Translations under genes and position numbers: made by a program
From: Chryseobacterium sp. E1
GTDB taxonomy: Bacteria > Bacteroidota > Bacteroidia > Flavobacteriales > Weeksellaceae
Assembly (NCBI GenBank): GCA_019203745.1
Contig: CP078104.1
Location: forward strand, 4,526,001 to 4,590,000
Reading direction: 5' to 3'
Length of the DNA stretch: 64,000 nucleotides
Notes under the pieces: model-generated
The model's database searches: none
Told to the model about the DNA's origin: nothing
The model's input: only the letters and a program-made list of their open reading frames with translations
Part shown: one piece after another, positions 19,475 to 31,256 of the stretch
Layout of the letters: each line of letters begins with the position of its first letter
How positions within the stretch are numbered: the stretch's first letter is position 1

Positions 19475-21329
19475 TTATTTTTACCGGTCAGCCACTGAGT
19501 CTGTAGCTTCAGTTCTGCCGGAGTAGGATTGGCCTTGAATACAGGCGTTTCCAATGTCATTTTATCAAGAATTGCCTTTCCTTTAAGGTTCATCTTCTCT
19601 TTCTTGCCGGCATTGTCCCTTAAGATCGTTACCGTAACTTCCTGCCCGTCTTTGATGGTATGGGTATAGCTAATGAAGTCCTGTATTTTTTTGATATCTA
19701 CATTTTTTCCGTCCAGAGCAAGAACCTGGTCTGTGATTTTAAAGCCTATGCTTTTTGCAAAAGGAGAAAGTGCTGAGTTTTCATCAAAAGCAAATGCGTT
19801 GTTCTTTTCATCAAACCCGGTTTGGTTAGGATCTTTAATAAACCAGAAGATAGGATTACTTTCCTGTTTCTGAATATCAATTCCTACCATATTCAGATAT
19901 TGAGCATAAGGAGTAGGCTGGTTTCCGGCAATATATTTATTGTAGAAATCTTTCACCTGCGAATATCCGGTTACTGCTACCAGCTCGTCAATCAGTTTAT
20001 CATCTTTGAAAGGCTTGTTTTCGCCAAATCTTTGAGACAGCTTTCTGATCATATCACGATACCCCATTTCTCCGTTGGAAAGCTTTCTCAATTCGATGTC
20101 AAGACACATTGCCAGAAGAGCGCCTTTTTCATAAACGTTTCTGTACTGATCTTTGTAAGGCTCTTTCAATACATTTTTACTCATTACCGTGAACGGCATG
20201 GTATCGTCATAATTCTTTGAGTTGGCGATTTTCTCACCAATTCTCTGAAGGAAATGTTCTTTATCTATAAGACCTTCCTGGATCTGGAACAGGTTCGCAA
20301 AATATTCCGTTCCGCCCTCGTACATCCACAGATGCTGAGACATCTTGGGATCCGCATAATCGAAGTAGTGAATCTCTTCAGAGTGCGTTTTCAGAGGGTT
20401 CACAGTATGGAAGAACTCATGGGAAACCACATCCGTGATCGTGTTGTCAATAGCCTGCTTTGGCATTCCTTCAGGAAGTACCACACTGGTAGACTCATGG
20501 TGCTCCAACGCTCCGAATCCTTTGATCCTTGGTCCGTCACCTCCTGCAAGATAAAGCATGATGGCATATTTCTTATTGGTATTCATATCCCCAGGAATTT
20601 CTTTTGGGCGATGACCATTTTTTCAAGATTATCTTTAAAATCTGCAGCCTTATATTTTCCTGTCGGGGAATATACTCCAAGTACAAGTTCCATTCCTCCT
20701 GCATTGAAGGTGATATAATCCGGCTTGGTATACATCAGCGGAGAATCAGTTACTTTCGCATAGTTGGCCAATGTGTAGGTGTCTGTAGATTCAGACTTAT
20801 CCTGGTCTACCAAAGCGGTTGTACCATAGAAATCAGCAGGTTTCTGAACGATCAGCTGATAAGGAACATCCTGCATATTATCAATATACCCGATAAAACC
20901 ATGGGTATTGATCATATATACTTTTCCCTGCTCAATATCTGTTCCTGACGGAGAAAATACTGCTTTATGCTTTGACGTATCCATTTCTTCATCAAAACTG
21001 TCATTGACCAGATAAGAAATCTTGGTCAGATTCTGGGCGTTTTTCAATGAATAGGTATTGTCATTTACTTTGGTATAGGTAAGTTCTTTGCCTTTATTAT
21101 CGTAGAATTTGATTCCTTCTATAAATCTTCCGTAGTCATCTTCAGAATAGGTGCCAGGAACCGTTTTTGGAAAGTGAAATTTGATATCACCGGATTTCAT
21201 TTTCGGAAACTCCATAGTAACGGCAACCTTGTCATCTTTTACATTGACAAGATCAATCGTTGTTTTGATAGACTGTGCATTCGCCAGAAAAGCAGCGAAA
21301 AGTCCTAAACTAATTGCAATTTTTCTCAT
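19475..21329 (-). CDS. M61 family aminopeptidase with PDZ domain
   Basis: About 618 residues, secreted (MRKIAISLGLFAAFLANAQ). The N-terminal beta domain is followed by the zinc site HEFFHTVNP (HExxH) and the downstream Glu in WMYEGGTEYFANLFQ. The C-terminal PDZ-like part includes GFKITDQVLALDGKNV and IKDGQEVTVTILRDN. M61 enzymes are glycyl/alanyl aminopeptidases. Breaks lie at about 20583 (FLGDMNTNKK) and in an A-run at 19478, where repair gives the stop at 19475. Its neighbour upstream is another exported metallopeptidase (M1). Confidence 0.85.
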
Positions 21330-21428
21330 TAGGTTTAAAATCTTATAGTTAAATAGTTGCTTTTTTTTCCATTTTGTTACGAACCTGAGTATTAAACTTT
21401 TCTTAAAATTTTTGTAAAAAAGCAAAAA

Positions 21429-21456
21429 GACAAATCTGCTCTATACAAATTTGTCT
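21429..21456 (-). terminator. Terminator after the M1 gene
   Basis: GACAAAT and ATTTGTC stem, followed on the minus strand by a T-rich stretch. Confidence 0.7.
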
Positions 21457-21464
21457 TGTTTTAT

Positions 21465-23093
21465 TTATTGAACGTTCTTATAATGAATATAATAGTTAGG
21501 ATTCCATTCAACCGGAGTATTTTTTTCAGTTTCACAGTCTGCCAGCTTTCAGTTGGAGTTATTGTCTGATCACCATTGATGATTACCGGTAGTTTCAGGT
21601 TCTTTACAATATCCGTATAACGGAATTTCAGACTGTCTCCATTTTGAGTATATTCAAGAGTCGGGATCTTTATTGTTCTCAGGTATTGGTCAAAAACACT
21701 TGAAAAATCAATTCCTGATTTTGAAGAAATATAATTTTCAACCTGCTGGGTAGTTACGGTCTGATGATAGAAATCTTTATTCAGCCCTCTTAAGATCTGT
21801 CTGAATTTTTCATCATTGTTGATGACCTGTCTTATAGTGTGGATCATATTGGCACCTTTAGGATACATATCGCCGCTGCCTTCATTTCTTACCCCGTATT
21901 TTCCGATAATAGGAACGTCATTGCTTATGATATTACGGATTCCGATGGCGTAGATGTCTGCTGATTTTTTATCAAGGTATTTTTCTGTAAAAAGGACTTC
22001 TGAATAATTGGTAAAGCTTTCATGAATCCACATATCTGCCTGGTCTTTGGCTGTGATATTATTGGCAAACCATTCATGCCCGCTCTCATGAATAATGATA
22101 AAATCCCATTTCAGTCCCACTCCGGTTCCTGAGAGGTCTCTTCCGAGGTAGCCGTTCATATATTTGTTACCATAGGCCACATTGCTCTGGTGCTCCATTC
22201 CCAGGTAAGGGAATCTACCAGTTTGTAAGAGTCTTCGTAGAAAGGGTAAGGACCGAACCAATACTCAAAAGCAGAAAGCATAGGTTTTACCTGCTCAAAA
22301 TGCTTCTTCGCCTTATCTAAATTATAATCAAGCACCCAGTAATCCAGATCCAGTTTTCCTTTTTCTCCATCGAAGGTATCCTTAAAATTCACATACTTTC
22401 CGATATTCGGGATAATAGAGTAGGCATTGATCGGGTTTTTAACCTGCCATGTATAAGCCGTTTTACCTCCATCTGTTTTCTTATCGATCAGTCTTCCGTT
22501 TCCAACGCCAACAAGATCATTGGGAGTAATAATTTTCATGACAATACCATTGTCCGGTTCATCACTCCAGATATCTTTGGTAGGAAGCCAGACCGAAGCA
22601 CCGATTCCTTCATCGGCAACACTCATCCACGGATTTCCTTTTTCATCTTCAGTGAAAACCCACCCGCCATCCCATGGCGCTTTTTTAGCAATAGTAGGAT
22701 TTCCGGAATAGGTAACATCAATGGTGTACTTTTCTCCCTTTTTAAACTTTTTACGGGTGGTAATGAAAATGAAATCACTATCCTGCTTATAATTGGCTAT
22801 AGGAAAGCTTGCGATTATCTTATCCGCTTTCATAGGCTGCTGTAAATCAATCTGGAATGTAGGATTGGTAACATCTTTAATGATCTCAAAGCTTATTGTA
22901 TTGATCCCTTTAATGCTTTTCTGCTTGAAATCAGGTTCCACGGAAAGGTCATATTTTTAACATCCCAGAAATCACGGTATGAGGTATTGGAACCCTTCAG
23001 CGTGTCCTGTTTAGTAAAAACCTTGTCTTTTTCAAAAAACTGCCCGAAAACAAGTCCTGACGCAAATAAAAGTGTATATGATAGCTTTTTCAT
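21465..23093 (-). CDS. M1 family metallopeptidase, secreted
   Basis: About 543 residues. Signal peptide MKKLSYTLLFASGLVFGQ; N-terminal beta-saddle (INTISFEIIKDV, DVTYSG); exopeptidase motif LGMEHQSNVAYGNKY in place of the usual GAMEN; zinc site IIIHESGHEWFANN with the third ligand in MWIHESFTNYSE. It cleaves N-terminal residues from peptides in the periplasm or outside. Breaks near 22940, 22205 and 21525. The repaired C-terminus reads PNYYIHYKNVQ at 21465. Confidence 0.85.
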
Positions 23094-23220
23094 TTTTTAA
23101 CTTTATTGAATAATCTTTTCAAAAATAGAAAATAAATTAATAGGCTGATGGCTAAAGAGTGAAAATTAACCCTGATTCTTCAATATCCATAAGAAAAACC
23201 TGCTGCCTATCAGATTTGAA

Positions 23221-23255
23221 AAATAAAAAAATGCTAACCCCTTTGAGGTCAGCAT
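23221..23255 (-). terminator. Terminator after tatC
   Basis: ATGCTGACC and GGTTAGCAT pair with one mismatch on the minus strand, followed by a T7 run. Confidence 0.75.
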
Positions 23256-23291
23256 TTGTATTTAGAATGATTTTGATTAAATATTGTAAGC

Positions 23292-24118
23292 TTATGATTC
23301 CTGCACAGCCGGAAGATTACCATTGCTCTTCTGTACTCTCTTATAAGTGAAAGTACACATCATGATACTGAATTCGTATAAGATAAGGAGCGGAAATGCT
23401 GCCATCAGCATACTTAAAACATCTGCCGGCGTAATAATAGCAGCTACCACCATAATCAGAACGATGGCGTGGCGACGGTATGTTTTCATAAAAGTAGGCG
23501 TCAGAATTCCGATGCTGGTAAGGAAATAGATCAGAATAGGGAAGAGGAAGATTACCCCATACCCAAAACCACCTGTAAAAATAATGTGGTATAGTCACTT
23601 AAATCATAAAGCGGAACAATAATGTCTGAAATCTTAAAAATCACCCCGAAGTTAACGGCAAACGGAAGAATTAAAAATACCCGCACAGTACTCCTGTCAT
23701 AAAAAGCATCCAGACTGCATTGATGATATAGATGGAATTCTTTTTTCTCTCGGGTGTAAAGCAGGGCTGATAAAGCGCCATAATTCCCATACAATATAAG
23801 GAAATGCAGCTACCATCCCTCCGAAAATAGAAACAGCCATCATCACATTGAACTGCTGATATAATCTCTGTACACGAACCGGAAAGTCCTTTGGAAGGTG
23901 AATACTGTCTTCTCCCAAGATCATTCTCGAAAAATGATTGACAAGCCTGAACGTAGGAAAATCATTTCTTGTAGGGCCAAAAAGATATGGTCCATGATCC
24001 AGTTGATATTGAAACCAACGGCAAAAGCAGCAATGATGATTGCAATAATAGAACGGATCAGGTGTCCTCTTAATTCTCCTATATGCCCAAGAAAGGACAT
24101 GTCTTTACCATCACTCAC
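23292..24118 (-). CDS. tatC: Twin-arginine translocase subunit TatC
   Basis: About 275 residues after repair near 23985, 23740 and 23580. N-terminal MSFLGHIGELRGHLIRSIIA is the TatC signature region that binds the twin-arginine signal. Later hydrophobic segments include MAVSIFGGMVAAFPYIVWELWRF with the conserved PxxxWExWRF pattern, FLILPFAVNFGV and VLIMVVAAIITPADVLSMLM. Six membrane helices are expected. The likely start is GTG at 24118 (GTG AGT GAT GGT). tatA/B are not adjacent. Confidence 0.85.
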
Positions 24119-24305
24119 AGAATAAAATTTTTAAAGCGCAAATTTATGAAATATTTGCTTAAATGCCTGATGTTTGAAATTTAAAATTATTGGATAACAT
24201 ATAATGTAAAGCGAGAAGAACGATAATATCAACAAATGCTATAAAAAACAGTTAAAAAACAGATCATTCAAAATTAAAAATAGAATTGACCTCTTATATA
24301 ATAAA

Positions 24306-24344
24306 ATGCTGTCTCCTATTTACAATACAAACATAAGAGACAGC
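24306..24344 (-). terminator. Terminator after the DJ-1/PfpI gene
   Basis: GCTGTCTC and GAGACAGC stem on the minus strand, followed by a T-rich stretch. Confidence 0.65.
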
Positions 24345-24368
24345 TTCGTTTTTTAAGGTTTAAATCCT

Positions 24369-25055
24369 TTATTTTTCAAGAATTTCCAATACTTTTTCTG
24401 CCACTGCAGCGCCGGATTGTGGGTTTTGTCCCGTCACCAGTTTTCCGTCAGCAACTGCAAAAGGAATAAAATCCTGATCAGCTTTTACATAATGAGCGCC
24501 TTTACTTTTCAGCACATCTTCAGTAAGAAAAGGAACGTGATCTGCCAGTTCTGCAGCAATTTCTTCTGAATTTGAAAAGCCTGTTACTGTTTTTCCTTTA
24601 ATCAGACTTTCTCCGTTGGAAAGCGTAATGTTGAACAGACCTACAGCTCCGTGACAGACAGATGATACAATTCCTCCGTTTTCATAAATGTCACGGGCGA
24701 TTTCCTGCAGTTCACTATTGTCTGGAAAATCCCAGATTACACCATGGCCTCCTGTATAATAAATCACATTATAATCTTTAGCATTGATATCTTTGGGCCC
24801 TAAAGTATTACCCAGCTTATTCCTGAACGTTTTATCAGCATAATATTTCCAGTCTGCGGGCTGCACAAACATTTGCAGGGAAACAGGATCGAGTGGAGTA
24901 TAGCCTCCTTTCGGACTTACAAAATCAATTTCATACCCTTTTTCCTCCAGTTTTTCATAAAAATGAACCGCTTCACCCAGCCACAAACCAGTTGCTCTTT
25001 CCATCTCAGGATACTTTTCTACACTTGTCACTACAATTAATGCTTTCTTTTTCAT
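24369..25055 (-). CDS. DJ-1/PfpI superfamily protein (Hsp31-like)
   Basis: Intact, 228 residues. The nucleophile Cys is in SSVCHGAVGLFN; the conserved acidic residue is in GLWLGEAVHFYEKL and the glycine-rich turn in YYTGGHGVIWDFPDN. Closest in build to type 1 glutamine-amidotransferase-like Hsp31/glyoxalase III proteins, which act on glycated or stressed proteins and methylglyoxal. Cytosolic. The true substrate cannot be read from sequence. Confidence 0.85.
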   Translation of the reverse strand: MKKKALIVVTSVEKYPEMERATGLWLGEAVHFYEKLEEKGYEIDFVSPKGGYTPLDPVSLQMFVQPADWKYYADKTFRNKLGNTLGPKDINAKDYNVIYYTGGHGVIWDFPDNSELQEIARDIYENGGIVSSVCHGAVGLFNITLSNGESLIKGKTVTGFSNSEEIAAELADHVPFLTEDVLKSKGAHYVKADQDFIPFAVADGKLVTGQNPQSGAAVAEKVLEILEK

Positions 25056-25128
25056 TGGTATTGTTGTTTAAAATTATAGTACAAAGATTAGATTTTTAAT
25101 GGAACTTTTATAAGGACATACCTCAAAA

Positions 25129-25155
25129 AAAAGATGTGACCCAGGTCACATCTTT
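25129..25155. terminator. Terminator after the crp-like gene
   Basis: AAAGATGTGAC and GTCACATCTTT around CCAG, a perfect 11-bp stem touching the stop codon of the Crp/Fnr gene. Confidence 0.8.
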
Positions 25156-25741
25156 ATGAGTATAGTCTGCTTAATGTTTCTCTTGAAACGCCCAGATAAC
25201 TTGCAATAAGCTGTTTGGGGATATGATCTGTAAAACCGGGATATTGTTTGATGAAATCTTCATAACGCTCCTTTGCAGATTTACTCATTAAAGAGAGGAT
25301 TCTCTGTTGCAGAGCCACATACCCGAAATTAGACTTTACCCTGAAAAAATGTTCCATTACCGGAACTTTCTTGCAAAGGGTATTCAGATCTTCATATGAC
25401 AGTGCATATACTTCAGAATCTTCAATACAGTCTACGGCTAATGATGAGGTTTCCTGTTTAAAAAAGGCTGCAAAATCTGAAATCCACCAGTTGGAAGCTG
25501 CAAACTGAAGGATATGCTCTTTCCCGGAGCGGTCTATAATACTGCTTTTAAGAATGCCCTTTTCTATCAGGAAAATTTCATGTACAGGCTGATGCTCCTG
25601 GATCAGAAACTGCCTTTTCCTGAATTTCTTTTTCACAAAAAAACTTTGAATGATTTCAAATTCATCATCCGTAGGATTAATAATCTCCTGAATATGTTTT
25701 TGTAAAAAATAGGGCATCTCAGAATTAGTTAATCCCTTCAT
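25154..25741 (-). CDS. Crp/Fnr-family transcriptional regulator
   Basis: Intact, 195 residues. The N-terminal cyclic-nucleotide-binding-like beta roll (FRKRQFLIQEHQPVHEIFLI, EKGILKSSIIDRSGKEHILQ) leads into a C-terminal HTH (IPKQLIASYLGVSRETLSRL). No Cys cluster, so not an oxygen-sensing Fnr. The annotated start at 25741 overlaps the kdsD stop by 17 bases; an internal ATG at 25717 (MPYFLQKHIQEI) would start just after it. Regulatory target unknown. Confidence 0.85.
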   Translation of the reverse strand: MKGLTNSEMPYFLQKHIQEIINPTDDEFEIIQSFFVKKKFRKRQFLIQEHQPVHEIFLIEKGILKSSIIDRSGKEHILQFAASNWWISDFAAFFKQETSSLAVDCIEDSEVYALSYEDLNTLCKKVPVMEHFFRVKSNFGYVALQQRILSLMSKSAKERYEDFIKQYPGFTDHIPKQLIASYLGVSRETLSRLYS

Positions 25742-26683
25742 CCAGCAGTTTGTGCAGATCTATGATCCCGAAATACTTCCCGTTTTCCGTCACTACAAGC
25801 TGTCCGATATTATTTTCTTTTAAGATTTTCATAGCTTCTTTGGCCAATGCTTCCTTCTCAATAGTTCGTGGATGGGCAGACATGATATCCTTAGCCAGTA
25901 CTTTACTGATGTCTTCTCCTTTCATCAGCATTCTTCTCAGGTCACCGTCTGTGATAACCCCGATGATCTGGTTTTCATTGGTTACTACGGTAATCCCGTG
26001 GCTTGATGCACTGATGGAGATAATGACGTCTCTGATGGAAGAATCTTCCGTTACCTGAGGTTTCTGGGAAGAAAGGAACTGCTCTACTTTGGAAGTCAGG
26101 TTTTTTCCTAAGCTGCCTCCAGGGTGAAATTTAGCAAAATCATTAGCTTTGAAATCATTAAGTTCCATCAACGCTACTGCCAGAGCATCACCCAATGCCA
26201 TTTGAATAGTTGTTGAACTGGTAGGGGCAAGTTTATTAGGACATGCTTCCACATCAACGTGAGTATCCAGAATCACTTCAGAGAATTCTGCAAGCTTACT
26301 ATTTTTATTACCTGTCATTCCGATCAGGGCAGAAGAATAATCTTTTAAATAAGGAACCAGATTGGCAATTTCAGGGAATTTCCGGAGTTGGAGATGCACA
26401 GCACCACATCCTGCTTCTGAATCACGCCCAGATCACCATGAATAGCTTCTGAAGCATGCAGAAACTGAGAAGGCGTACCTGTTGAATTTAATGTTGCTAC
26501 AATTTTATTTCCTACATGGGCAGATTTGCCGATTCCTACAACGATGAGCTTACCTTTTGCTGAATGAATGATCTCTACAGCCTTGGCAAACCGGTCATCA
26601 ATTCTGTTTTTTAATTTTTCTAATTCCGAAATTTCAATTTCCAATGTGCTTTTAGCAATTGATATAATGTTGGTTCTATCCAT
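25725..26683 (-). CDS. kdsD: Arabinose-5-phosphate isomerase (KpsF/GutQ)
   Basis: About 319 residues. The N-terminal SIS domain (KLIVVGIGKSAHVGNKIVAT, NSTGTPSQFLHASEAIHGDL, CISNSGNS) and tandem CBS domains (ITVVTNENQIIGVITDGDLR, IGQLVVTENGKYFGIIDLHK) are complete once the break near 26375 is repaired. It interconverts ribulose-5-P and arabinose-5-P, the first step toward Kdo for lipopolysaccharide. Its promoter region is shared with the divergent recQ. The Crp/Fnr gene overlaps its end. Confidence 0.9.
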
Positions 26684-26800
26684 TTTATGACAATAAGGTA
26701 TACAAAAAAGTTTTCAAAAAACGTTATATTTTAAAAACAATATTTAATATAAATTTTATTTTTATAAATTCGTTCGCTTTTATTTTAAGCAGAAATTTTA

Positions 26801-26808
26801 TAACTTTG
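26801..26808 (+). promoter_or_regulatory. -7 box TAACTTTG for recQ
   Basis: TAnnTTTG element 32 bases before the recQ start, in the AT-rich divergent region with kdsD. Confidence 0.5.
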
Positions 26809-26840
26809 GGTTAGATGCAAATTTAGCAATAGAAAATTAG

Positions 26841-29041
26841 ATGAGCGCAAAAAAGCCAATTTATCAGGCGAATTGAAAAAGTATTTTGGGTTTTCTACAT
26901 TTAAGGGCCAGCAGGAACAGATCATAGACAACCTATTGAATGGGAAGGATATTTTTGTTCTGATGCCTACAGGAGGTGGAAAATCACTATGTTATCAGCT
27001 TCCGGCACTTATTTCGGAAGGTACGGCAATTGTCGTTTCGCCTTTAATAGCGTTGATGAAGAACCAGGTAGATGCAGTGAACGGCCTTTCATCTGACGAT
27101 GGGGTAGCGCATGTATTGAATTCATCATTGAATAAGACGCAGACCAAGCAGGTTTTTGATGATATCAAAAGCGGTAAGACAAAGCTTCTGTATGTAGCTC
27201 CCGAATCATTGATCAAAGATGATTACCTGGACTTTTTGAAGGAAGTAAAGATATCCTTCTTTGCTATCGATGAAGCTCACTGTATTTCAGAATGGGGCAT
27301 GATTTCAGACCGGAATACAGAAATCTGAAACAGATCATAGATAAGATCGCTGATGTACCGGTGATTGCATTAACGGCCACAGCAACTCCTAAAGTACAGG
27401 ATGATATCCAGAAAACGTTGGGAATGACAAATGCGCTGGTCTTTAAAGAAAGTTTCAACCGTCCCAACCTCTATTATGAAGTATGTCCTAAGATTAATGT
27501 AGATAAGGAAATCGTTAAGTTTATCAATCAGCATAAAGGAAAATCAGGAATTGTATACTGTCTGAGCAGAAGAAAGGTGGAAGAATTTGCCCAGCTTTTG
27601 CAGGTGAACGGTATCAATGCACTTCCTTATCATGCTGGTCTTGACCAGAAAATAAGGGTTGCCAATCAGGACAAATTTCTGATGGAAGAAGTAGATGTGA
27701 TTGTTGCTACGATTGCCTTCGGGATGGGAATTGACAAACCGGATGTCCGTTTTGTGATCCATTACGATTTCCCCAAATCGCTGGAAAGCTATTACCAGGA
27801 AACGGGAAGAGCTGGAAGAGATGGCGGCGAAGGCCATTGTCTGGCATTCTATGATCCGAAAGATATTGAAAAACTGGAAAAATTCCTGGCTCAGAAACCT
27901 GTTTCCGAAAGAGAAATCGGATTGCAGCTTCTGAATGAAGTGGTAGGCTATGCTGAAACCTCAATGAGCCGTAGACAATACATTTTATATTATTTTGGCG
28001 AAAGTTTCGATCCGGTAAACGGAGACGGGGCAAAGATGTGTGATAACTCATCCAATCCGCCCAAATTGAAAGATGCAACGGCTGATCTTAAAAAGCTTTG
28101 GAACTGATCCGTGATACAGGAGAAAAATTCAAGTCTAAAGATCTGATTTCTGTGATTGTGGGAAAAGAAACTGCAGTGACAAAATCTTATAAACTTGAGC
28201 AAAATTCACATTTCGGATTCGGGAAAGAAGAAAAAGACAATTACTGGAAAACGATTCTGAGACAGGCAACCGTTCAGAATTTTTTACAGAAAGATATTGA
28301 GACATACGGCGTTCTGAAGATTACAGAGAAAGGAAAAAATGTATTAACCGGTAAATCCAAAGAGACCTTCTTAATTGCGGAAGACAGAGAATTTGATCTT
28401 ACCCAGGCGAAAGCAGACAGTGATCAGTTGCAACAACAGGCCGGAGGAGGTTTAGACCAGAAGCTGTTTACCCTGTTAAAGGAATTAAGGAAAAAGTAGC
28501 CAAAAAGCACGGAATTCCGCCTTACACCGTATTTATGGATCCGAGTCTGGAAGATATGACCGTTCAGTACCCGATTACAGTAGATGAAATCAACAAAATT
28601 TATGGAGTAGGAGAAGGAAAAGCCAAAAAATATGGTAAAGAATTCGCTGATTACATTAAAACCTATGTTGAAGACAACAATATAGAACGTACCCAGGATA
28701 TGGTACTGAAACAGGTGGCCAACAAATCCAGCCACAAGGTTTTCATTATCCAAAGTACCGATAAGAAAATTGACCTTGAAGATATTGCAAGAGCCAAAAA
28801 TCTTTCTATGGATGAACTTCTGAAAGAAATGGAAAGAATCGTTTACCAGGGAACAAAACTGAATATCGACTATTATATTGAAGACAATTTTGATGAAGAT
28901 ATTGTAGACGGCTTCATGGAATTCATGAATGAATCTGACAGTGACAGTATGAAGATTTTACTGGATGAATTTGGAGATGAGCTGTCTGATGAAGAAGTAA
29001 GAATGCTGAGAATTAAATTTATCAGCGACGTAGCCAACTAG
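26841..29041 (+). CDS. recQ: ATP-dependent DNA helicase RecQ
   Basis: About 733 residues. The start MSAKKANLSGELKKYFGF needs one A added near 26855. Helicase motifs: FKGQQEQII, MPTGGGKSLCYQLPA (Walker A), FFAIDEAHCISEWGHDFRPEY (DEAH), LTATATPKV, YCLSRRKVEEF, IVATIAFGMGIDKPDVRFVIH and YYQETGRAGRDG. The zinc subdomain has only one Cys in KMCDNSSNPP. The C-terminus has an HRDC domain (TVDEINKIYGVGEGKAKKYG) and an acidic extension (NIDYYIEDNFDEDIVDGF). It unwinds DNA in recombination repair. Breaks near 27296, 28100 and 28490. Confidence 0.9.
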
Positions 29042-29067
29042 TTTATATAGAAGAATAAAAAAAAAAA

Positions 29068-29095
29068 GAAGCTTTTCCATGGAAGAGCTTCTTTT
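29068..29095 (+). terminator. Terminator after recQ
   Basis: GAAGCT and AGCTTC around a second short dyad (TCCATGGA), followed by TTTT. Confidence 0.7.
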
Positions 29096-29139
29096 ATGAA
29101 ATGCATTCTTAGCAACTATATTTTCACAAAGATAAAGCT

Positions 29140-29285
29140 TGGCAAATCAATTTTTCCACAAACATCTGCGTCATCTGCAAAATCAGCGAGCGATAAAAGT
29201 CGAGGCTCAGCATTTTTCCAGGCTGTAAGATTACTGTTCAATTTTGAAATTGCTTCGTTCTGCTCGTAATGACAAAAGGAATATT
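29140..29285. repeat. Suspected dispersed intergenic repeat
   Basis: Non-coding stretch containing CATCTGCGTCATCTGCAAAA and GCTTCGTTCTGCTCGTAATG. Phrases like these recur between genes in Chryseobacterium genomes as I recall them, but no second copy is present here, so this rests on memory. Confidence 0.3.
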
Positions 29286-29320
29286 TGACTTATAACTAAA
29301 CTTTTTAGTAACTTTAACTG

Positions 29321-30397
29321 ATGAAAAAATATCTGTCATATTTATTCTGCCGGACTTGGAAACCGGAGGCGCAGAAAGAATTGTTACCACTATAGCGAAT
29401 CATCTTTCCAGGGATCGGTTTGAACCCAAGATTTTGCTGTTGCGTAAACAAGGCGGATATCTTAATTTTCTGAAAAAGATGTCGAAATTATTGATATCAA
29501 TACCGATAGGATCAGACATTCTCTGAAACCTATTTTAGGTGAAATCTACAGAAGAAAACCTGATATCGTATTTTCCGGTTTTGGAGAGGTGAATGCTTAC
29601 TTATCGTTATTTATTAAGCTTTTCCCAAGGACTAAATTCATTGCAAGGGAAACCAATGTGGTTACCCAGCACGTGACCAGAAAAGAAATCAAATTCTTTT
29701 ATAATTTCTATAATAACTATCAGAGGATCATTGCGCAAAGTGATGATATGATGAAAGACCTGATTGACAATTTCAACATTAAGAAGAAAAAAATTGTCAA
29801 GATCAATAACCCTGTAGATTTTGATTTTATTGATGATAAACTGGCCATTTCTCTTAAACCTGAATGCTACAAGTATAATTATAAAAATGTAGTTGCTATC
29901 GGCAATCTGTCTGCCAGAAAAGGCTTTGATAATCTGTTAAAGGTTTTTTCAAGGCTTAAAAATGAAAATATCCTGCTTCACATTTTAGGTGACGGAAAAG
30001 ACAGGGATGTTTTATTTCAGACAAAAGAACTTCTGGGGCTTAAAAATGTGATTTTTCACGGAAGACAGGAGAATCCTTATCAGTTTCTGAAATATGCCGA
30101 TCTTTTTATTCTTTCTTCACGGTATGAAGGCTTTCCGAATGTACTTTTAGAAGCCGGAGCCTGCGGAACTTATTCACTGGCGAATAACTGCCCGGGAGGG
30201 ATCAACGAAATCATTCAGCATAATATAAACGGAGAGATTGCCAATATTGAAAATTATGAAGATTTTGCCCGTAAAATAATGGATGCCATGCACCAGAACT
30301 ATAACCGGGAAGCAATAAAAATTCCATTAAATCACGATTTTCAAAAAATATTATCCTTGATAAATATGAAAAAGTTTTGTTGGATCTGATCAAATAA
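29321..30397 (+). CDS. Glycosyltransferase family 4
   Basis: About 358 residues. The repaired N-terminus reads MKKISVIFILPDLETGGAER, the classic GGAER start of GT4 enzymes. The C-terminal half has the donor-binding region (GNLSARKGFDNLLKVFSRL, LHILGDGKDRDVL, FHGRQENPYQFLKYADLFIL and SSRYEGFPNVLLEAGACG with the EX7E acidic pair). It transfers a nucleotide-activated sugar, probably onto a surface polysaccharide or lipid acceptor. Breaks near 29330, 29478 and 30325. The next gene starts 1 base after its stop. Confidence 0.85.
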
Positions 30398-30398
30398 G

Positions 30399-30757
30399 AT
30401 GAATAAATTTGACGAATTAAAGCGGAACAGATATATAAAAAGATGCATTCCAATGCTATTGCGATGGTGACCGGCCAGGTTGCCCTTCGTGAAGGATGTT
30501 TGAAAATGGGATATTTATATGATCAGGCTCATTATATTCAGCCATTTGAAGATTTTGAGATCAGGATAATAGAAGATTTTTCTTCAGAAACCGGTTTTTT
30601 TCCTTTAAATAAGCGGAGAAATCTTTATAATAAGGAGTATTTATCAAGGCTGGATGACAGGCTGGCTGTCATTGAAGAAAAATACACGGATCTGGTAATA
30701 CAGAAATGCAAGGACATTATAGAACAGTTTCAGTATATAAAGGAAGTAATTTTGTAA
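30399..30757 (+). CDS. Uncharacterised small helical protein
   Basis: About 119 residues after repair near 30420 (MNKFDELKAEQIYKKMHSNA). No recognised catalytic motif; mostly helical, cytosolic, ending in DIIEQFQYIKEVIL. Contains GYLYDQAHYIQPFEDFEIRI. Placed directly after the glycosyltransferase with one base between stop and start, so probably co-transcribed. Function unknown. Confidence 0.55.
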
Positions 30758-30884
30758 GAGGCGTTATAAAGTATGCTATTAGAAAATAGGACCTTGCTGC
30801 TTTCCCAAAAACAATGTTCTTGCGATACCATTATCTCTAAGGTTGGTTCATTTTTCTTATTTTTGTGCTTCAAACGAGGATACA

Positions 30885-31228
30885 ATGAAAACGATTCCTA
30901 AAATAGGATGCGCTTGTGAAAAGCCGGACCACAATTATACTGAATACAGAAGTTCAGAATTAGGTATAGATCATACCAATGGAAGATATGGAGAAGTGAC
31001 GATTCAGCAGTGCAAATTGTGCCAGAGAATATGGATTCATTATTTTGTGGAATATGAGCATTATTCCAAATCAGGAAGGTGGTACAAGGGAATTGTATCG
31101 AAAAAGACCGTTCACAGATTACCCCGGAAAATGCGGTCGAATATCTGGAAAGCCTAGACTGGTATGTATATGGTGGATCATTTTTTGAAAGTACAGGCGA
31201 ATTCGGACAGGGAGAATTGAATGTGTAA
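30885..31228 (+). CDS. Uncharacterised Cys-rich small protein
   Basis: About 115 residues after repair near 31112 (DRSQITPENAVEYLESLDWY). Cys residues in GCACEKPD and QQCKLCQRIW could bind zinc (CxC and CxxC). TPENAVEYLE is a phrase found in several short Bacteroidota proteins of unknown function. No signal peptide. Stands alone. Confidence 0.55.
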
Positions 31229-31256
31229 TATTTAACTGATTTATAATATCAAATCC

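Noticed and set aside
19673..20718. Three plus-strand ORFs across the M61 gene
   Set aside because: All are antisense shadows of a well-supported metallopeptidase.
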